From JAJBWD01 sp041670885 (lineage in GTDB: Bacteria > Bacillota > Clostridia > Clostridiales > Clostridiaceae), in the NCBI GenBank assembly GCA_041670885.1, contig JBAXYJ010000072.1, positions 1-12,078 on the forward strand: 12,078 bases of DNA, read 5' to 3'. Shown here piece after piece: positions 1 to 7,285 of this stretch; position 1 is the first letter of the stretch; every line of letters starts with the position of its first letter. The position numbers and the translations under genes are program-made. The notes below the pieces were generated by a model, which made no database searches, was not told the DNA's origin, and was given only the letters and a program-made list of their open reading frames with translations.

Positions 1-529
1 ACCTCAATATATAGCAGCAATAACATGGAAAGGACTTTTTAATTTTGACTATGGAACTGTAAATATAGTTTTAAACAAATTATTTGGGCTTCAAATTCCT
101 TGGCTGTCAGATGCCACTTGGTCATTTGTAGCCTGTATAATCACAAATATATGGCTGGGAATTCCGTTTATGATGATGATATCCTTAGGTGGTCTCCAGA
201 GTATCCCAAGGGAATTATATGAAGCAGCTGAGGTAGATGGAGCCTCACACTTTCAGCAGTTTAAAAATGTAACACTTCCACTTCTAAAACCAGTTTTAAC
301 ACCTGCTATAGTGCTGGGAACTGTTTGGACATTTAATATGATTAATGTAATTTACATTATTACCAGCGGTGCTGCATCTGAGGAAGCTCAGATACTTGTA
401 ACTATGGTTTATAAGAAAGCCTTTGAATACTTCAGGTATGGATATTCAGCGGCATTATCTGTTGTTATATTCCTCATACTTCTTGCATTTAGCTCAGCAT
501 TTATCAAGGCTCAAAAATTAGAGAATTAG
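1..529 (+). CDS. malF: Maltose/maltodextrin ABC transporter permease, MalF type (3' end only)
   Basis: This is the C-terminal part of an inner-membrane permease of a CUT1-family sugar importer; the gene begins before the window. The reading frame is open from base 2 (first codons read PQYIAAITWKGLF) to the TAG at 527-529, about 175 residues. The cytoplasmic EAA loop, which docks the ATPase, is clear: EAAEVDGAS starts at base 221 and is followed by the conserved TLPLLKP. Hydrophobic segments lie on both sides. The match to MalF rests on this loop, the IPRELYEAA lead-in and the MalG-type partner starting 10 bases downstream. The substrate is inferred from the maltose phosphorylase and LacI/MalR-type regulator nearby. 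The binding protein and the N-terminal half of this permease should lie just upstream. Confidence 0.9.
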   Translation, partial: PQYIAAITWKGLFNFDYGTVNIVLNKLFGLQIPWLSDATWSFVACIITNIWLGIPFMMMISLGGLQSIPRELYEAAEVDGASHFQQFKNVTLPLLKPVLTPAIVLGTVWTFNMINVIYIITSGAASEEAQILVTMVYKKAFEYFRYGYSAALSVVIFLILLAFSSAFIKAQKLEN

Positions 530-539
530 AGGTGGAAAA

Positions 540-1391
540 ATGAAAAAACAATTATTTGATAGAACAGATACACCACTTAGAATAACAATAATATATATAA
601 TACTTTTTATATTTTGTGTTATGTCTATATATCCCATACTTAGGATACTGACAGTTGCATTAAGACCTGGCAACAATTTATTTTCAACATCTCTTAGGAT
701 AATTCCTGCAGATGCAACTTTGGAAAATTTTAAACTGGCATTTACAAAATATTCACTGTTAAAATGGCTTTCAAATTCATTAATTGTAGCTTCAATATCT
801 ACAGCATTTGGAGTTTTAATTGCTATATATGCTGGGTATGCTTTTTCAAGATTTGAATTTATGGGGAAGAATATAGGACTGTCTATGCTTTTGGTTACTC
901 AGATGTTTCCGGCAACTATGATGCTTCTTCCGTTGTATCTAATGCTTATTAAGTTAAAATTAGCCGGAACTTATCTAGGCCTTGTTACTGTATATATTTC
1001 TACTGCTATTCCATTTAATATTTGGATGATGAAGGGCTTTTATGATACTATTCCAAAATCCTTAGAGGAAAGTGCTTACGTAGATGGAGCTACTATTACA
1101 ACATCTTTTTATAAAATAATACTTCCTCTCGCCAAACCTGCTGTTGCACTAGTTGCACTGTTTTCCTTTATGGGAGCCTGGTCTGAGTATATAGTTGCAA
1201 GAGTTCTCCTTACTGATGCAAGTATGATAACTCTTCCAGTAGGACTTGTTAATATGCAGGGACAGTTCTCCACCGACTGGGGTATATATTCTGCTGCTGC
1301 TCTGATTACTGCAGTTCCGGTAATGATACTATTTGTATCCTTATCAAAATATTTAGTAGGAGGATTAACATTAGGTAGCGTTAAGGGCTGA
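540..1391 (+). CDS. malG: Maltose/maltodextrin ABC transporter permease, MalG type
   Basis: This is the second membrane subunit of the CUT1 sugar importer, pairing with the MalF-type protein to form the channel. It has 283 residues, the usual MalG length. It opens with a hydrophobic segment at about residues 13-40. The EAA loop is at residues 176-200 (EESAYVDGA, then ILPLAKP), and the C-terminus LTLGSVKG is typical of MalG. The ATG at 540 is preceded by AGGTGG at 530-535, directly after the malF stop codon, so the two permeases are probably translationally coupled. The maltose/maltodextrin substrate is inferred from context; the family also moves other oligosaccharides. No ATPase gene is visible. 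In Firmicutes a shared MsmX/MsiK-like ATPase encoded elsewhere often serves such importers. Confidence 0.92.
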   Translation: MKKQLFDRTDTPLRITIIYIILFIFCVMSIYPILRILTVALRPGNNLFSTSLRIIPADATLENFKLAFTKYSLLKWLSNSLIVASISTAFGVLIAIYAGYAFSRFEFMGKNIGLSMLLVTQMFPATMMLLPLYLMLIKLKLAGTYLGLVTVYISTAIPFNIWMMKGFYDTIPKSLEESAYVDGATITTSFYKIILPLAKPAVALVALFSFMGAWSEYIVARVLLTDASMITLPVGLVNMQGQFSTDWGIYSAAALITAVPVMILFVSLSKYLVGGLTLGSVKG

Positions 1392-1395
1392 CATA

Positions 1396-1404
1396 TGCTA
1401 TACT
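1396..1404 (+). promoter_or_regulatory. Candidate extended -10 promoter for the LacI-family gene
   Basis: TGCTATACT just after the malG stop has the TGn extension and five of six bases of TATAAT. No good -35 hexamer lies 16-18 bases upstream. It would start transcription near base 1411 and let the repressor be made independently of the transporter genes. The call is weak because such matches are common in AT-rich DNA. Confidence 0.3.
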
Positions 1405-1414
1405 CTAAAGGAAT

Positions 1415-1442
1415 TGCAGGGGAAAACAAATCCTTGCATTTT
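1415..1442 (+). terminator. Weak hairpin with short T run between malG and the LacI-family gene
   Basis: TGCAGGGG (1415-1422) can pair with TCCTTGCA (1431-1438) in an 8-bp stem with two G-U pairs and an 8-base loop, followed by TTTT. This is weaker than a standard intrinsic terminator. It could partly reduce read-through from the transporter genes into the regulator, or simply be a leader hairpin. Confidence 0.35.
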
Positions 1443-1472
1443 CAATAATATTAAGTTATTGGACGTGATTTA

Positions 1473-2468
1473 TTGAGTACTACAATAAAAGATGTAGCAA
1501 AAGAAGCAAATGTATCTCCTTCAACAGTTTCAAGGGTGCTTAGTAATAATCCAAGGATTAGTGATGAGACTAAAGTCAGAGTAATGGAAGCTATAAAAAA
1601 ATTAAATTATCATCCAAATGTAATTGCAAGAAGTTTAGCCGTTAAAAGCTCAAAGATTTTAGGCTTGGTATTACCGGACACTGCAGAGGATTTATTTCAT
1701 AATCCATTTTACATTCAGGTAATGGCAGGTATAAGCATATATGCTCAGAAAAAAGGGTACAACATTATGTATTCCTTTGGGAAAAATGAGAAGGATGAGG
1801 TAAATATATTAAAAAATTTTACTGACAGCAAGTTAGCTGACGGAATAATTCTTTTAGTTTCAAAGACAAAGGATAAATGTATTGATCTTCTAAAAAAGAG
1901 AAATTACCCATTTGTAGTTATTGGAAGACCTGAGAATGCTCATGATGTTCTTTGGGTGGATAATGATAATTTCAGTGCTATGTATCAAGTTACGGACTCT
2001 GTTATAAATCGTGGCTATAAAAATATAGCATATATAGGAGGACCTAGTGACTGGAACGTATCCAATGACAGACTTTCAGGTTTTCTAAAATCTATTCAGG
2101 TCCATGGAATTGATTATGACAAAAATATGGTTATTGAAGATAATGAATTCAATGAAGATTTGGGTTATACTGCAATGAATAAAATTTTAAATTATAGAAA
2201 ACCGGATGCAGTTTTGACCTGTGATGACCAACTGGCCTTTGGAGCAATTAAAGCTATTAAAGAAAGAGGACTTAATGATATATTCATGGTAGGCTTTAAT
2301 AATACTCCTCTTTCAGGATATCAGGATCCTCCATTATCCTCGGTTGATATCAATTCGGATAAGTTGGGATACAGTGCTGCTAAGCTTCTGATAAGTTATT
2401 TAGAAAATGAAATGGATATTTCTCATTATATTATTGAAACTAAACTTGTAGAAAGAAATAAGAAATAA
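1473..2468 (+). CDS. malR: LacI-family transcriptional regulator, MalR type
   Basis: A DNA-binding repressor that probably senses maltose, maltodextrin or a derived metabolite and controls the surrounding genes. It has 331 residues, the normal LacI-family length. The N-terminal helix-turn-helix occupies residues 4-23 (TIKDVAKEANVSPSTVSRVL), and the hinge helix HPNVIARSL is at 48-56. A periplasmic-binding-protein-like effector domain follows from about residue 61. The LVLPDTAEDLFHNPFY stretch resembles MalR proteins of Gram-positive bacteria. The start is the TTG at 1473: it gives the standard family N-terminus, and the next in-frame ATG would cut off the helix-turn-helix. Its ribosome binding site is poor (GGACGTG at 1461-1467), suggesting low expression. 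The hinge type fits operators with a central CG, as at 6521-6534. The effector and regulon are inferred. Confidence 0.88.
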   Translation: MSTTIKDVAKEANVSPSTVSRVLSNNPRISDETKVRVMEAIKKLNYHPNVIARSLAVKSSKILGLVLPDTAEDLFHNPFYIQVMAGISIYAQKKGYNIMYSFGKNEKDEVNILKNFTDSKLADGIILLVSKTKDKCIDLLKKRNYPFVVIGRPENAHDVLWVDNDNFSAMYQVTDSVINRGYKNIAYIGGPSDWNVSNDRLSGFLKSIQVHGIDYDKNMVIEDNEFNEDLGYTAMNKILNYRKPDAVLTCDDQLAFGAIKAIKERGLNDIFMVGFNNTPLSGYQDPPLSSVDINSDKLGYSAAKLLISYLENEMDISHYIIETKLVERNKK

Positions 2469-2469
2469 G

Positions 2470-2503
2470 AGTTGTCTTCATTTTTGTGTAAGGCAGCTTT
2501 TTC
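2470..2503 (+). terminator. Rho-independent terminator of the LacI-family gene
   Basis: Starting 2 bases after the stop, AGTTGTCTT (2470-2478) pairs with AAGGCAGCT (2490-2498), with two G-U pairs and an 11-base loop. A T-rich tail (2499-2503) follows. It would be the first of two terminators in this convergent junction. Confidence 0.6.
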
Positions 2504-2535
2504 TATGTTGTAATCAGAGAACAAATATCCAATTA

Positions 2536-2562
2536 AAAAATAGCTGCCAGGCAGCTATTTTT
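2536..2562. terminator. Bidirectional terminator between convergent maltose genes
   Basis: AAAAATAGCTGCC (2536-2548) and GGCAGCTATTTTT (2550-2562) are perfect 13-base inverted arms around a single A. The folded form would have a stem of about 11 bp with a short loop. With A-run and T-run flanks it reads as an intrinsic terminator from both sides. It would stop the phosphorylase operon (- strand, stop at 2578) and any read-through from the regulator gene. Confidence 0.85.
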
Positions 2563-2577
2563 AATAACTATATTCCG

Positions 2578-4182
2578 TTAATAGAGCTTTTCATAATACT
2601 CTTTAAGCATTCTCTCTACAGAAAAATAATCTTTTGTAGAGAGGATACTTTCTCTCATCATTTCTTCCCATTTGCTCTTATCATTATAATAAGTTGGGAT
2701 AACCTTATTTAAAAGGACGTCGTACAGGCTGGCTAAATCATTTCTATCCAGATCAATTTCATCCTGACTTTCAAACCCATTTCCTATCTGCCATCCATTA
2801 ATGCCGTCCTTGCAGGCTTCAGGCCACCAGCCGTCTAAAATGCTTAGGTTTAATACTCCATTCATTGCTGCCTTCATACCTGAAGTACCTGAAGCTTCCT
2901 TTGGCCTTCTTGGATTATTAAGCCATATATCAGAGCCTGTTGTAAGCATTTTCCCTATTTCCATATCGTAGTTTTCCAGGAAAACTACAGAACCTGGATA
3001 TTCCCGTGTTAGCTTTACTATATTTTCAACTATCTCTTTTCCTGTATCATCCAAGGGGTGTGCCTTCCCAGAGAATATAATCTGGAGCTTTCTATTTTTT
3101 ATAAGAGGTTTAATTATCTCTTCCTTTGAGAATATGAAATTACTTCTCTTATAAGGAGCTGCTCTTCTTGAAAAACCAATTAAAAGAACGTCTTTATCCA
3201 GCTTAACTCCATTTCTTTTATACACAAAGTCCAGCAGCTTTTCCTTATTATCTTTGTGAATAGGAAACAGATCTTTGCCTGAAGATGCCGCAGCCACCAT
3301 CCTGTTATCTACCCAGGTAGGCATGTGGATTGCATTTGTTATTCCTATTATATCTGACCTGCCATCTATATCTTTCCACATCTCATTTGAAGTTTCAGCA
3401 TGAAGGGCACTTACTGCATTGGATTTTCTGGAAAGTCTTAAAGCTGCTACTGTCATATTAAAGGGGTCTCCTCCCAGCTTAATAAGATCTTCTCTTTTTA
3501 TTCCGTTATCAGCCCCTAAATACATTATTCTGTCTATTGGATGAGACTCATTTCCCTGAACTATTGGTGTGTGGGTAGTAAATACTATTTCATTTCTTGT
3601 CTTATTTAATGCTTCATTAAAGCTTAGGCCCTTATCCATCTTCTCTTTAAGAAGCTCAAAACCGGCAAATAAAGCATGACCTTCATTAAAGTGGTAAACC
3701 TCCGGCTCTATTTCAAGAGCTCTAAGAGCTCTTACTCCGCCTATTCCCAGAATCATTTCCTGGGCGATTCTCTCTTCTCCAAACCAACCGTAAAGCTGAC
3801 CTGTTATGAAATTATCACCTCCGTTTTCTGGAAGGTCTGTATCTAGAAGGTAAAGAGGATTATTTCCGAACTTATCGCATAGCCATACCTTGCAGGTTAT
3901 TTCTTTGTTTCTTATATTTATTTTTACTTTAACGCCGGTATCTTTTAAGAAGTCATATTTATAGTTATGGTATGTGTCATAGGGTTTGCCATCAACACCA
4001 ATCAGCTGGTCTGTATATCCCTGTTTCCAAAGTATACCTATTCCCACTAAGGGGTAATTATAGTCCTTAGCTCCTTTTATATAATCTCCGGCCAATATGC
4101 CAAGACCTCCGGCATACATTTTAAAGCTGGAGTCAAGTCCATATTCCATTGAAAAATAAGCAACTGTTTTTTCTTTATCCAT
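2578..4182 (-). CDS. glgP: Short-form alpha-glucan phosphorylase (GT35 family)
   Basis: A pyridoxal-phosphate enzyme that releases alpha-glucose-1-phosphate from the non-reducing end of alpha-1,4-glucans such as maltodextrin or glycogen. Visible motifs are AYFSMEYGL at residues 8-16, AGGLGILAGDYIKGAKD at 24-40, NEGHA at 166-170, TTHTP at 202-206, SRRAAPYKR at 338-346, GKAHP at 372-376, and the cofactor site EASGTSGMK at 429-437 with Lys437 as the predicted pyridoxal-phosphate lysine. At 534 residues it is far shorter than the roughly 800-residue glycogen phosphorylases and begins near the family's AYFSxE motif. This looks like the known compact form, not a truncation, since the catalytic core is intact. 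It starts inside the end of the maltose phosphorylase gene (8-base overlap) with AGGAGG at 4189-4194. Maltodextrin as main substrate is inferred; malP would be an equally fair name. Confidence 0.9.
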   Translation of the reverse strand: MDKEKTVAYFSMEYGLDSSFKMYAGGLGILAGDYIKGAKDYNYPLVGIGILWKQGYTDQLIGVDGKPYDTYHNYKYDFLKDTGVKVKINIRNKEITCKVWLCDKFGNNPLYLLDTDLPENGGDNFITGQLYGWFGEERIAQEMILGIGGVRALRALEIEPEVYHFNEGHALFAGFELLKEKMDKGLSFNEALNKTRNEIVFTTHTPIVQGNESHPIDRIMYLGADNGIKREDLIKLGGDPFNMTVAALRLSRKSNAVSALHAETSNEMWKDIDGRSDIIGITNAIHMPTWVDNRMVAAASSGKDLFPIHKDNKEKLLDFVYKRNGVKLDKDVLLIGFSRRAAPYKRSNFIFSKEEIIKPLIKNRKLQIIFSGKAHPLDDTGKEIVENIVKLTREYPGSVVFLENYDMEIGKMLTTGSDIWLNNPRRPKEASGTSGMKAAMNGVLNLSILDGWWPEACKDGINGWQIGNGFESQDEIDLDRNDLASLYDVLLNKVIPTYYNDKSKWEEMMRESILSTKDYFSVERMLKEYYEKLY

Positions 4183-6502
4183 TATTAACCTCCTGATTTA
4201 TTTTATTAATAACTACTAAATCCTGGTCGTTTTTTAATTTATATTCTTTCCCATACAGGTAAAGTGTTAAGCTGCCGCCTTCCAATAAAGAGATGGTTAT
4301 GTCTCTTTTATCTGCCATCATATTTAAAAGCCTTCCTCTAAATAAGAATTTAAAGGAGTAGCTTTCCCATTTATCCGGTACATATGGATTAAAGGATAAA
4401 TTATCTTCCTTAAATCTAAATCCTCCGAAACCATGGACTATGGACAGATAGGAGCCTGTCATGCTTGTTATATGAAGCCCATCATCAGTATCTTTATTAT
4501 AATTGTCCAGGTCTAATCTGGATGTCCTAAGGTAAAGCTCATAAGCCTTATCAAAACTACCTATTTCTGAAGCAATAATAGAGTAAATACAAGGGGACAG
4601 AGAGGATTCATGAACTGTCCTTGGCTCATAGTAATCAAAATTCCGCCTCATAGTTTCAATATCAAATTTATCATTGAAGAAATATATTCCCTGCAGTACA
4701 TCAGCCTGCTTAATAAAAGGAGATCTGAGTATTCTGTCCCAGCTCCAGTGCTTGTTTATAGGAAGCTCTTCCTTTGGAATATCAGATGCTTTAATCTGCT
4801 CTTTATCCAGGTATCCATCCTGCTGAAGGAAAATCCCATTTGCTTTATCATAGGGAAGATAAATATTTTCTGTTATATGGAGCCATTTTTTCTTTTCTTC
4901 CTCTGTTAATGACAGCGAATCTTTTAAAGCAGCATATTTTTTTGGAAACTTATCTTTTAATAATTTTGCTGTATCTAAAGTATATTTAATATTCCAAGCT
5001 GCCATATAATTTGTATACCAGTTATTGTTTACATTATTTTCATATTCATTAGGACCTGTAACTCCTAAAATAACGTATTTTTGTTTATCCTGGCTAAAGC
5101 TTACCCTGCTGGCCCAAAATCTTGAGGTTTCAGTGAGAACTTCAAAACCGAAATCTGCCAGATATTTCTCATCATTTGTATACCTTACATAATTGTATAT
5201 AGCATAGGATATAGCAGCATTTCTATGGATTTCCTCAAAGGTTATTTCCCACTCGTTATGGCATTCCTCACCATTCATTGTAACCATAGGGTAAAGAGCA
5301 CCACCTAGTCCCAGTTTTTTTGCGTTCTCTATTGCTTTTGGAAGCTGCTTATATCTGTACAAAAGCAAATTTCTTGCTGTCTTTTCCTCTTTAGTACTCA
5401 AATAAAATGGGAGGCAGTAAGCTTCCGTATCCCAGTAGGTGCTTCCTCCGTATTTTTCACCGGTAAAACCCTTAGGACCTATATTAAGCTCCGGGTCATC
5501 TCCTGTATATGTCTGATTAAGATTAAATATATTAAATCTTATTCCCTGCTGGGAAGCTATATCTCCTTTTATTTCAATATCACTGTCCTGCCATATTTTA
5601 TCCCACTCCAGGCTGCTTTCATGAAGCAAAGTGCAGAAGCCCTTATATTTAGCCTCTTGCAGTATTTTATCTAATTCCTTTTTCAAATCTTTATCTTTGA
5701 AATATCTATTAGAAGACAGCACTGCATATTTTATTATGGTAAAATTACTGCCTTTAGGGCAGACTTTTGAAACTGAGTTTCCTGCAAACTTTTCTTTTTT
5801 AATTATACCCGGTTCTAAACTTATTTTTTCAGAATCTAAGAATAGATCATAGGAATAAGAAGCTGAAACCACAAAGCCCAGTTTTTTGGTTTTTAAAGTT
5901 ATATTTCCATATTCCTTAGCTGCTTCAACATGAAGAACTCTCCAGAAATATTCATCATAGTTTGAGTCCTGATTATAAACATCTGCATCTAAATACGGGA
6001 CAAATTCTATACTTGTATCTTTGTCAAGAGGAGTAACAGAATAGGAAATTGAGGCTAGTTCCTTAGTCTTCATGCTGAGAAATCTTTTTATATTAAACTG
6101 AGCTCTGCCTCCATCACTGCAGGTTACAATAAAGGATCTTTTAAGCCAGCCTTCCTTCATATTAAGTACTCTTCTGAAGGAAGATACGTCAGCGTTATTT
6201 AAATCGATTAGCTGATCATTTAATTTAACCTTTATTCCGATAAAATTAATGCTGTTTAATACCTTGGCAAAATATTCAGGATAACCATTTTTCCACCAGC
6301 CAACTCTTGTTTTGTCCGGATAATAAACTCCTGCTGCATATGTTCCTCTAAGGCTGTCACCGGAATAATCCTCTTCGAAATTACCTCTTATTCCCATATG
6401 GCCGTTTCCAAGGCTCATAATGCTTTCAAAAAGCCTTACTCTGTTCTTATTAAAGCCTTCTTCGATTATATTCCATTCATGATGCTTAACTAATTTAACC
6501 AT
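4175..6502 (-). CDS. Maltose phosphorylase (GH65 family)
   Basis: It cleaves maltose with phosphate, with inversion, to glucose and beta-glucose-1-phosphate in the cytoplasm. The protein has 775 residues from the ATG at 6502, close to the roughly 750 of characterised enzymes. Family-typical stretches are SLGNGHMGIRGNFEEDYSGD (30-49), DKTRVGWWKNGYP (63-75), NIGPKGFTGEKYGG (340-353), MVTMNGEECHNEWEITFEEI (406-425), GPNEYENNVNNNW (483-495) with predicted general acid Glu486, and GLHITSMTGS (675-684) in the phosphate-loop region. These resemble the Lactobacillus brevis maltose phosphorylase more than trehalose or kojibiose phosphorylases. An in-frame GTG at 6514 would add four residues. I chose the ATG because GGGGTG lies just ahead of it, while the GTG follows a TAA directly. 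It is first in a two-gene operon, with a LacI-type operator upstream. Confidence 0.93.
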   Translation of the reverse strand: MVKLVKHHEWNIIEEGFNKNRVRLFESIMSLGNGHMGIRGNFEEDYSGDSLRGTYAAGVYYPDKTRVGWWKNGYPEYFAKVLNSINFIGIKVKLNDQLIDLNNADVSSFRRVLNMKEGWLKRSFIVTCSDGGRAQFNIKRFLSMKTKELASISYSVTPLDKDTSIEFVPYLDADVYNQDSNYDEYFWRVLHVEAAKEYGNITLKTKKLGFVVSASYSYDLFLDSEKISLEPGIIKKEKFAGNSVSKVCPKGSNFTIIKYAVLSSNRYFKDKDLKKELDKILQEAKYKGFCTLLHESSLEWDKIWQDSDIEIKGDIASQQGIRFNIFNLNQTYTGDDPELNIGPKGFTGEKYGGSTYWDTEAYCLPFYLSTKEEKTARNLLLYRYKQLPKAIENAKKLGLGGALYPMVTMNGEECHNEWEITFEEIHRNAAISYAIYNYVRYTNDEKYLADFGFEVLTETSRFWASRVSFSQDKQKYVILGVTGPNEYENNVNNNWYTNYMAAWNIKYTLDTAKLLKDKFPKKYAALKDSLSLTEEEKKKWLHITENIYLPYDKANGIFLQQDGYLDKEQIKASDIPKEELPINKHWSWDRILRSPFIKQADVLQGIYFFNDKFDIETMRRNFDYYEPRTVHESSLSPCIYSIIASEIGSFDKAYELYLRTSRLDLDNYNKDTDDGLHITSMTGSYLSIVHGFGGFRFKEDNLSFNPYVPDKWESYSFKFLFRGRLLNMMADKRDITISLLEGGSLTLYLYGKEYKLKNDQDLVVINKINQEVNNG

Positions 6503-6520
6503 AATACACCCCACTTAATG

Positions 6521-6534
6521 TGCAACCGTTTGCA
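6521..6534. promoter_or_regulatory. Candidate LacI/MalR-family operator upstream of maltose phosphorylase
   Basis: TGCAACCGTTTGCA is a 14-bp dyad with a central CG and one mismatch between the half-sites (TGCAACC against TGCAAAC). This is the form of operator bound by LacI-family proteins of the MalR/CcpA kind. It lies between the maltose phosphorylase start (6502) and its likely promoters, where a bound repressor would block transcription. It fits the general cre layout less well at the two W positions, so the local MalR-type protein is the better candidate partner. Confidence 0.7.
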
Positions 6535-6603
6535 TAAAATATTTTAAAAATAATTCCATAAATTAATATGAAATTCAAAAATACCATATTTAATTATATG
6601 AAT

Positions 6604-6632
6604 ATAATAACATTTGGTGCTATAATAAACAA
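6604..6632 (-). promoter_or_regulatory. Candidate promoter of the maltose phosphorylase operon
   Basis: Read on the - strand, TTGTTT (6627-6632) and TATTAT (6604-6609) are separated by exactly 17 bases, giving a start near 6597 and a leader of about 95 bases that includes the operator. A second possibility is a -10-like TAAAAT nearer the operator, which lacks a clear -35. Confidence is limited by the AT-richness. Confidence 0.4.
6618..6626 (+). promoter_or_regulatory. Extended -10 promoter of the PAP2 phosphatase gene
   Basis: TGCTATAAT is a perfect extended -10 element. The hexamer 17 bases upstream is only a weak -35 (ATGAAT). Transcription would start near 6633, giving a leader of about 27 bases before the ATG at 6660. 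The -10 lies inside the spacer of the candidate opposing promoter on the - strand. Confidence 0.55.
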
Positions 6633-6659
6633 TATATTTTTGAATATTTTGAGGTAATT

Positions 6660-7184
6660 ATGGAACTGATAAACAGAATTGATTATGGTGTATTTAATTT
6701 TATTAATAATTATATAAGAAGTAACTTATTGGATTTTTTTATGATAAAAATAAGCAGTCTGGGAAATAGCGGGTTTATATGGATTTGCTTTGCAGCAGCA
6801 TTTCTTATAAATAAAAAGTATAGGAAAACAGGATGCATTTTATCTATAGGTCTCCTTACTTATTTAATATTTGGAGAGCTGCTTTTAAAAAATCTTGTAG
6901 CAAGAAGCAGACCTGATTTTTCAATAGCTTTAAATGTAAAAATACCCAAAAGTTATTCTTTTCCCTCAGGACATACCACCTCATCGGTTTTAAGCTGCCT
7001 TATAATTTCAAAATACATAAAGAAATTAAGATTTATAGTTATCCCTCTGGGAATATTAATTTCTATATCCAGATTTTACATAGGGGTGCACTATTTTTCA
7101 GATGTGGCAGGGGGAGTTATACTAGGGTTAATTATATATTACATTACAGTATATATCGGACATAAATTTGGTTTGGATCAATGA
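6660..7184 (+). CDS. PAP2-family membrane phosphatase
   Basis: An integral-membrane phosphatase of the PAP2/haloperoxidase superfamily, probably acting on a lipid phosphate such as phosphatidic acid, phosphatidylglycerol phosphate or undecaprenyl pyrophosphate. All three signature motifs are present: K-x6-RP at residues 77-85, PSGH at 102-105 and SR-x5-H-x3-D at 137-148, with His105 and His144 as the expected catalytic pair. Hydrophobic helices lie at about residues 38-50, 58-76, 107-119, 124-137 and 149-166. At 174 residues it is a compact, apparently complete member. The ATG at 6660 follows GAGG at 6651-6654. It stands alone, divergent from the maltose phosphorylase operon and separated from purE by 292 bases, so its neighbours give no clue to the substrate. 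A BcrC-like role in cell-wall lipid recycling is possible but unproven. Confidence 0.9.
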   Translation: MELINRIDYGVFNFINNYIRSNLLDFFMIKISSLGNSGFIWICFAAAFLINKKYRKTGCILSIGLLTYLIFGELLLKNLVARSRPDFSIALNVKIPKSYSFPSGHTTSSVLSCLIISKYIKKLRFIVIPLGILISISRFYIGVHYFSDVAGGVILGLIIYYITVYIGHKFGLDQ

Positions 7185-7244
7185 TTCAGACCATTTATTT
7201 TTTATATCTTCACTTTTTTCTGGAAGTTTGAAAAATATAATTAG

Positions 7245-7284
7245 TATGAATAAAAAGGATTAAAAAAACAAAAACTTATTCATA
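7245..7284. repeat. 9-bp perfect inverted repeat downstream of the PAP2 gene
   Basis: TATGAATAA (7245-7253) and TTATTCATA (7276-7284) are exact reverse complements separated by 22 bases, so the half-site centres are 31 bp apart, about three helical turns. There is no T run after it, so it does not look like a terminator. It could be a protein-binding site or chance in AT-rich DNA. Confidence 0.35.
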
Positions 7285-7285
7285 A

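Noticed and set aside
1109..1429. 106-residue ORF on the - strand over malG
   Set aside because: It lies antisense to the clearly conserved MalG C-terminus, has no ribosome binding site that I can see, and encodes no recognisable protein.
4610..4909. 99-residue + strand ORF within the maltose phosphorylase gene
   Set aside because: It is antisense to conserved GH65 sequence, so a shadow of that gene.
5631..5852. 73-residue + strand ORF within the maltose phosphorylase gene
   Set aside because: Same reason: antisense to a conserved gene and no supporting signals.
6503..6514. GTG start of maltose phosphorylase four codons upstream
   Set aside because: It directly follows a TAA and has no ribosome binding site, whereas the ATG at 6502 has GGGGTG just ahead of it.
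7187..7222. Hairpin after the PAP2 gene as a terminator
   Set aside because: The possible stem is 6 bp with a wobble pair and a loop of about 28 bases, and no T run follows.
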